In this document: piece by piece, positions 6,749 through 9,663 of the stretch
Numbering within the stretch: the stretch's first letter is position 1
How the letters are laid out: each line of letters starts with the position of its first letter
NCBI GenBank assembly: GCA_025450355.1
Contig: JANWHR010000034.1
Span: 1 to 9,663 of the forward strand
From: Micropepsaceae bacterium
GTDB taxonomy: Bacteria; Pseudomonadota; Alphaproteobacteria; Micropepsales; Micropepsaceae
Length of the DNA stretch: 9,663 nt
Direction: 5' to 3'
Notes under the pieces: model-generated
The model's input: only the letters and a program-made list of their open reading frames with translations
What the model was told of the DNA's origin: nothing
Database searches by the model: none
Translations under genes and position numbers: made by a program

Positions 6749-6760
6749 AAATCCGGATTT
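6749..6760. promoter_or_regulatory. Perfect 12-base palindrome between greB and the DUF6481-like gene
   Basis: AAATCCGGATTT lies ten bases past the greB stop and about 57 bases before the next start. A perfect palindrome of this size could be an operator for the DUF6481-like gene. It has no loop, so it is not a terminator hairpin. Chance cannot be excluded. Confidence 0.25.
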
Positions 6761-6770
6761 GTAAGCGGAA

Positions 6771-7325
6771 TTACTTCCTCGTCCCATACCAAATTGAAAG
6801 CACTTCAATCGTCTCCGGTCCCGAAGGCGTGCGGAATTCGATCACATCCCCGACATGGGCTCTCATCAATGCGCGCGCGACGGGTGACAGCCAGCTGATC
6901 TTGCCGTTCGCAAGGTGGGCCTCGTCGATGCCGACAATAGTGACCCTTTGCCGCGCGTTGTCTTTGCGGGCATATTCGACGGTAGCGCCGAAAAACACCT
7001 GATCCCGGCTTTTCTGCCGTTCCGTATCAACGACTTCGGCGCTTTCGATGCGTTTTGCGAGGTAGCGTACGCGCCGGTCGATTTCGCGCAAGCGTTGCTT
7101 GCCGTAAAGGTAATCGCCGTTCTCCGAACGGTCGCCATTGCCGGCAGCCCAGGACACAATGTCCACCACTTTTGGACGTTCCTCATAACGCAGTTTGTGG
7201 AATTCATCCTGGAGGGCCCGCAGGCCTTCCGGCGTCACATAGTTTTTGCGGTTGGCGGGCAAGGGGGCGGTTTCGCCGGCCTCGCTCTCCTCTCCATCGC
7301 TTTCTTTGGTGAAGGCTTTGCTCAT
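6771..7325 (-). CDS. greB: Transcription elongation factor GreB
   Basis: A 184-residue protein starting at ATG 7325 with the canonical MSKAFTKES opening. GreB enters the secondary channel of RNA polymerase and stimulates cleavage of backtracked RNA. The N-terminal coiled coil (about 33-95) holds the tip loop NGDRSENGDY with the catalytic acidic pair Asp65 and Glu68, and the GreB-type stretch YGKQRLREIDRRVRYLAKRI. The C-terminal FKBP-like domain (about 105-184) includes VFFGATVEYA, VTIVGIDEA and SPVARALMRAHVGD. Relative to E. coli GreB there is an extra acidic stretch at residues 9-20 (SDGEESEAGET) before the coiled coil; as I recall it is common in alphaproteobacterial copies. No Shine-Dalgarno precedes the ATG, but an extended -10 lies seven bases upstream, suggesting a leaderless message. 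The gene ends TAA. Confidence 0.95.
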   Translation of the reverse strand: MSKAFTKESDGEESEAGETAPLPANRKNYVTPEGLRALQDEFHKLRYEERPKVVDIVSWAAGNGDRSENGDYLYGKQRLREIDRRVRYLAKRIESAEVVDTERQKSRDQVFFGATVEYARKDNARQRVTIVGIDEAHLANGKISWLSPVARALMRAHVGDVIEFRTPSGPETIEVLSIWYGTRK

Positions 7326-7332
7326 CAAAAAG

Positions 7333-7341
7333 AGTATATCA
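7333..7341 (-). promoter_or_regulatory. Extended -10 promoter of greB
   Basis: On the minus strand TGATATACT reads as TGn followed by TATACT, five of six matches to TATAAT. Seven bases separate it from the greB ATG, so transcription would start at or next to the A of the ATG. No good -35 is present, which an extended -10 can tolerate. The lack of a ribosome site in the interval CTCTTTTTG fits this reading. Confidence 0.5.
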
Positions 7342-7435
7342 CCCGTCTCCCACGGATATCGGCGGGACCGCAAGGGCGACTTCGCGCGCACAACGCCGGT
7401 CTGTCCGGATCTTGACGAGTGCCCCGGATCGCGTA

Positions 7436-7453
7436 ATGCGCCCAGATGCGCAT
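7436..7453. other. Stem-loop just past the methyltransferase gene
   Basis: ATGCGC-N6-GCGCAT lies nine bases beyond the methyltransferase stop. It could mark the end of that transcript, but no U-run follows on the minus strand, so it is at best a weak or Rho-assisted terminator. Confidence 0.3.
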
Positions 7454-7461
7454 GAGCGAGA

Positions 7462-8106
7462 CTATTTGCGCCAGACGCTGGCGAGCCATGGTTGCTGTTC
7501 GCGCGGCAGACCTGTGGGGCGGTAGTAGTGGGCGAGTTCGATAAATCCCGCTTTGAGCATCAATCGGCGCCAGCTTTGCAGGTCGTGGTAGACGGCATAA
7601 CGTCCGTGGTGCCAACCTTCCTCATTGTGGCCATGCGGATTCGAGCTGAATAGAACGCCTCGGGGCTTGAGAGTGACACGCAACTCCAGGAGAACACGGG
7701 GTAACTCCTGGCCGGGGACATGAAAGAGTGAAGCGTTGGCGAAGATGCCGTCAAAGCGGTTGTGCGGGAGATCGAGCGCGAGGAAGCTCTGCTCCCACAC
7801 GTCGCAACCCCCTTCGCGCGCCATAGCGACAAAACTCGGGGAACCGTCCAGTCCGATCGGAGCGTGGCCGAGCGCGACAAAAGCCCTCAGATCGCGCCCC
7901 GGCCCGCAGCCGAGATCGAGGATCGCTGCGGGCGGTTTGCCCTCGATGTGCTGGAGCAGCGCTGCAATGTTCTGGCTGACGTCATGTCCGAGCGTGCCTT
8001 CCCGAAATTTCTCCGCGCGATCGTCATAGTGTTGCAGCGTCAGGCTGACGACGCTCGCCAGGTCGTGCGCATTTAATTTGGTTCCCGGTCGCGTCAACTC
8101 CGCCAT
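7462..8106 (-). CDS. Class I SAM-dependent methyltransferase
   Basis: A 214-residue protein starting at ATG 8106, with AGGG about seven bases upstream. The Rossmann-type SAM-binding motif I is AILDLGCGPGRD (61-72). The acidic residue that contacts the ribose follows in PIGLDGSPSFVAMAR (83-97). Motif FDGIFANASLFHVP (118-131) and VTLKPRGVLFSSNP (144-157) complete a Methyltransf_11/25-type core. A C-terminal piece, YHDLQSWRRLMLKAGF (173-188), is typical of small-molecule methyltransferases of this group. There is no substrate clue in the sequence and the neighbours give none. It appears to be a single gene, 136 bases upstream of greB and with a non-coding region of more than 900 bases before it. 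It ends in VWRK and a TAA-type stop frame consistent with full length. Confidence 0.88.
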   Translation of the reverse strand: MAELTRPGTKLNAHDLASVVSLTLQHYDDRAEKFREGTLGHDVSQNIAALLQHIEGKPPAAILDLGCGPGRDLRAFVALGHAPIGLDGSPSFVAMAREGGCDVWEQSFLALDLPHNRFDGIFANASLFHVPGQELPRVLLELRVTLKPRGVLFSSNPHGHNEEGWHHGRYAVYHDLQSWRRLMLKAGFIELAHYYRPTGLPREQQPWLASVWRK

Positions 8107-8218
8107 TGATGCCCTGGTAACCCTCGCGCCAACGTCACCGGCGTCGTATCCGTCAGACGGGAGTGGCGGAAACGGGGCGCCGGGTCCTTGTCTGACAACG
8201 TCCGTACACGTCTATCAT

Positions 8219-8253
8219 TTTCAGAGAATGTCACCCCAAACTGATCTCTGAAA
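8219..8253. repeat. Perfect 9-base inverted repeat, 17-base spacer
   Basis: TTTCAGAGA (8219-8227) and TCTCTGAAA (8245-8253) are exact inverse copies. They could form a stem-loop in either transcript, bind a dimeric regulator, or be the remnant end of an insertion element. No U-run follows on the plus strand. It lies about 110 bases upstream of the methyltransferase start. Confidence 0.5.
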
Positions 8254-8477
8254 GTCCGGTCCAGCCTAGCGCAATCCAGCGATTTGGCGAGGGCGGATTC
8301 CGGGGTAAAGCCATGGCGAGGTCATTCGGGCGGCTCACGGCGTTAGAATATCGCGGTTGCAGAAGAGAAGTAACCGAGCGTACTTACCCCCTTACACGGT
8401 CGTCGCTGCTGGCTGGCCTGGACCGCGCGCGCCAACAGCTCACCCCGGGGTTGGGATAAGCGGCCCCTGGTTTCGGT

Positions 8478-8514
8478 AAATCTGGCTTGAGACCGCGAAC
8501 CGGGTGGCAGATTT
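8478..8514. repeat. Inverted repeat AAATCTG/CAGATTT
   Basis: AAATCTG (8478-8484) and CAGATTT (8508-8514) are exact inverse copies around a GC-rich 23-base interior. It lies eight bases to the left of the AAAGCGGACAT arm annotated next and may be part of the same repeat element. Function unknown. Confidence 0.4.
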
Positions 8515-8521
8515 CCAGCGC

Positions 8522-8813
8522 AAAGCGGACATAAACAAGGTTAGCCTAACAGGCAGGGCGCACAAGCGGCGCAGCCCGACGTCAACTACTTGCGGCGGTA
8601 CGGGCTTGCGAGCAGCGCTCCCGAGTTCTGCTTGAAAAGCTTGTGTCAATCGACAGCGGTTCGGGCGATGCGGAAGGCCTTCGTGCAGTGAGGGCTGTGG
8701 AAGCCGCAGAGTTGCCGGCTTTGGGCGCCGAGGTGAAGGCCATCCCACCGCCGCCCGGCACCTAGCCGGGCAACGATGTACTTGCCACGCGGACCTCGCC
8801 GAACGTCCGCTTT
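8522..8813. repeat. Segment bounded by near-perfect inverted AAAGCGGAC(A/G)T arms
   Basis: AAAGCGGACAT (8522-8532) and ACGTCCGCTTT (8803-8813) are inverse copies at 10 of 11 positions, bounding 292 bases with no gene. The arm sequence resembles, from unverified memory, a dispersed intergenic repeat of Rhizobiales genomes. The segment could be a degenerate miniature element or two separate repeat copies in opposite directions. No flanking target-site duplication is evident. Confidence 0.4.
8753..8771. other. GC-rich perfect hairpin
   Basis: GCCCGGC-ACCTA-GCCGGGC forms a seven-base stem with a five-base loop. No U-run follows on either strand, so termination is possible but not indicated. It lies inside the segment bounded by the AAAGCGGAC arms. 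Confidence 0.45.
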
Positions 8814-8953
8814 TGGCGAGTCTGAAACTACCTCGCCACCAACCGGCCGGCCGCTCGTGCTCGCAATCCAGACGCGACTCGACAGTCAGCTGAAGGCCAG
8901 AGATGACCCGGTTCGGATTCTCTTCATCGGTTCGCGGCCGGTTCATTTGGTAC

Positions 8954-8982
8954 TTGACAGGGGGTTCCTGGCCATCCTTTAG
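8954..8982 (+). promoter_or_regulatory. Candidate promoter of the cytochrome gene
   Basis: A perfect TTGACA -35 (8954-8959) is followed after 17 bases by CTTTAG (8977-8982), a poor -10. This leaves a leader of about 45 bases to the ATG at 9034. The -35 is convincing, the -10 is not. Confidence 0.4.
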
Positions 8983-9033
8983 CCTCGTACTTCGTCTGTC
9001 TGCGCGCGGCGTTTCGGGAAAGAGGAAGCAAAG

Positions 9034-9642
9034 ATGATGAAATCGATTGCAGCTTTGAGCGTGGCGGGTCTGCTCACCGGGGTAAGCGCGATGGCACAAA
9101 CCTCTGTCCCGCCGGAGCCGGACATTGTCACCGATACGTGCAGCGTGTGCCACGGGGATGAGGGCATCAGTCCGAGGGCTCGGTTCCCCAACCTTGCGGC
9201 GCAGACCAAGGACTATCTCGACGCCCAGCTCAAGAACTTCCGGAATCACATGCGGGCCGATCCGGATGCCGTGGCCTATATGTGGCGCCAGGCCGGCGCC
9301 TTGACGACATCGAGCATGAATGAGATCGTCGCATATTATTCGGCAGTGCCGCCGCCGAAGGGTTCGGCCGGCGAGAGTGCGGCTCTGGTTGCTGCCGGCA
9401 AGCAGATCTACGAGCACGGCATCCAATCGGAGGACGTGCCCGCGTGCGGAGCGTGTCACGGCGCGGCAGGCGCCGGGATGGCGGCGTTCCCGCGGATTGC
9501 CGGCCAGCACCCAGAATACCTCGTGGCACAGCTTCGGGCGTTCCGCAGCAAGGCGCGCGACAACGCCATCATGTATGCCAATGTCCAGCACATGACGGAT
9601 GACCAGATGCGCGAGGTCGCAGCGTATCTCGCATCGCTCTGA
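9034..9642 (+). CDS. Periplasmic di-heme cytochrome c4-like protein
   Basis: A 202-residue protein starting at ATG 9034, eight bases after GAGGA; the next codon is also ATG and could be the true start. The signal peptide (MMKSIAALSVAGLLTGVSAM, cut after MAQ or AMA) sends it to the periplasm. Two c-type heme sites are present, CSVCH (36-40) and CGACH (138-142), each opening a similar cytochrome lobe, so the protein is an internal duplication. Likely methionine ligands lie in AYMW (Met83) and in IMYANVQHM (Met180 or Met187). Size and motif spacing match the cytochrome c4 family (COG2863), soluble or loosely membrane-bound electron carriers that usually feed terminal oxidases or take electrons from dehydrogenases. 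It is the only plus-strand gene here, and its partners are probably beyond the right edge. It ends TGA, followed by 21 bases to the window end. Confidence 0.92.
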   Translation: MMKSIAALSVAGLLTGVSAMAQTSVPPEPDIVTDTCSVCHGDEGISPRARFPNLAAQTKDYLDAQLKNFRNHMRADPDAVAYMWRQAGALTTSSMNEIVAYYSAVPPPKGSAGESAALVAAGKQIYEHGIQSEDVPACGACHGAAGAGMAAFPRIAGQHPEYLVAQLRAFRSKARDNAIMYANVQHMTDDQMREVAAYLASL

Positions 9643-9663
9643 GGCGCAGGTTTTCGATTGACC

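Larger units (their letters stand above)
8107..9033. other. Long non-coding region between divergent genes
   Basis: This 927-base stretch separates the divergently read methyltransferase and cytochrome genes. I see no supported gene on either strand: a long minus-strand open frame (8440-9591) is mostly the antisense of the cytochrome, has low-complexity Arg/Pro/Leu content, and lacks a ribosome site. The region holds several inverted repeats annotated separately and a promoter near its right end. No tRNA or rRNA fold was recognised. Confidence 0.6.

Noticed and set aside
8440..9591. Long minus-strand open frame of 383 codons
   Set aside because: It is largely antisense to the well-supported cytochrome gene, has no domain, no ribosome site and an Arg/Pro-rich composition typical of a GC-rich shadow frame.

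Overview
This is a high-GC bacterial chromosomal segment. It is most likely from an alphaproteobacterium, possibly Rhizobiales. The DUF6481-type protein, the greB gene and short intergenic stretches resembling dispersed rhizobial repeats suggest this. That assignment is an inference and no marker gene settles it. Nine genes, one of them broken, lie on the minus strand. A single gene, a di-heme cytochrome c, lies on the plus strand at the right end.

Layout from right to left along minus-strand transcription. A SAM-dependent methyltransferase (8106-7462) is followed by greB (7325-6771), a charged DUF6481-like protein (6692-6294) and a membrane fatty acid desaturase (6194-5070). After a gap of about 470 bases comes a small membrane protein that joins a phage-type superinfection-immunity domain to a DnaJ-like CxxCxGxG zinc module (4597-4124). 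Next is a two-gene unit of a YeiH-type putative sulfate/anion exporter (3880-2807) and a LysR regulator (2798-1914). Last are three closely spaced genes for exported proteins: a small hypothetical (1823-1572), an uncharacterised secreted protein with an N-terminal NFSGIW motif (1526-612), and an exported isochorismatase-like protein (553 to beyond base 1). The last one carries two in-frame TAA codons and is called a pseudogene.

The plus-strand cytochrome c4-like gene (9034-9642) is separated from the methyltransferase by a 927-base non-coding region. That region holds several inverted repeats and looks like a graveyard of small repeats rather than a gene.

Functionally the window is a mix of housekeeping (GreB), membrane lipid modification (desaturase), anion export with its likely regulator, and periplasmic proteins. 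No complete mobile element, CRISPR array, tRNA or rRNA was seen. The points most worth a second look are the immunity/zinc-module fusion, the doubly interrupted isochorismatase gene, a probably leaderless greB, and an AT-rich degenerate tandem repeat at the 3' end of the desaturase gene.
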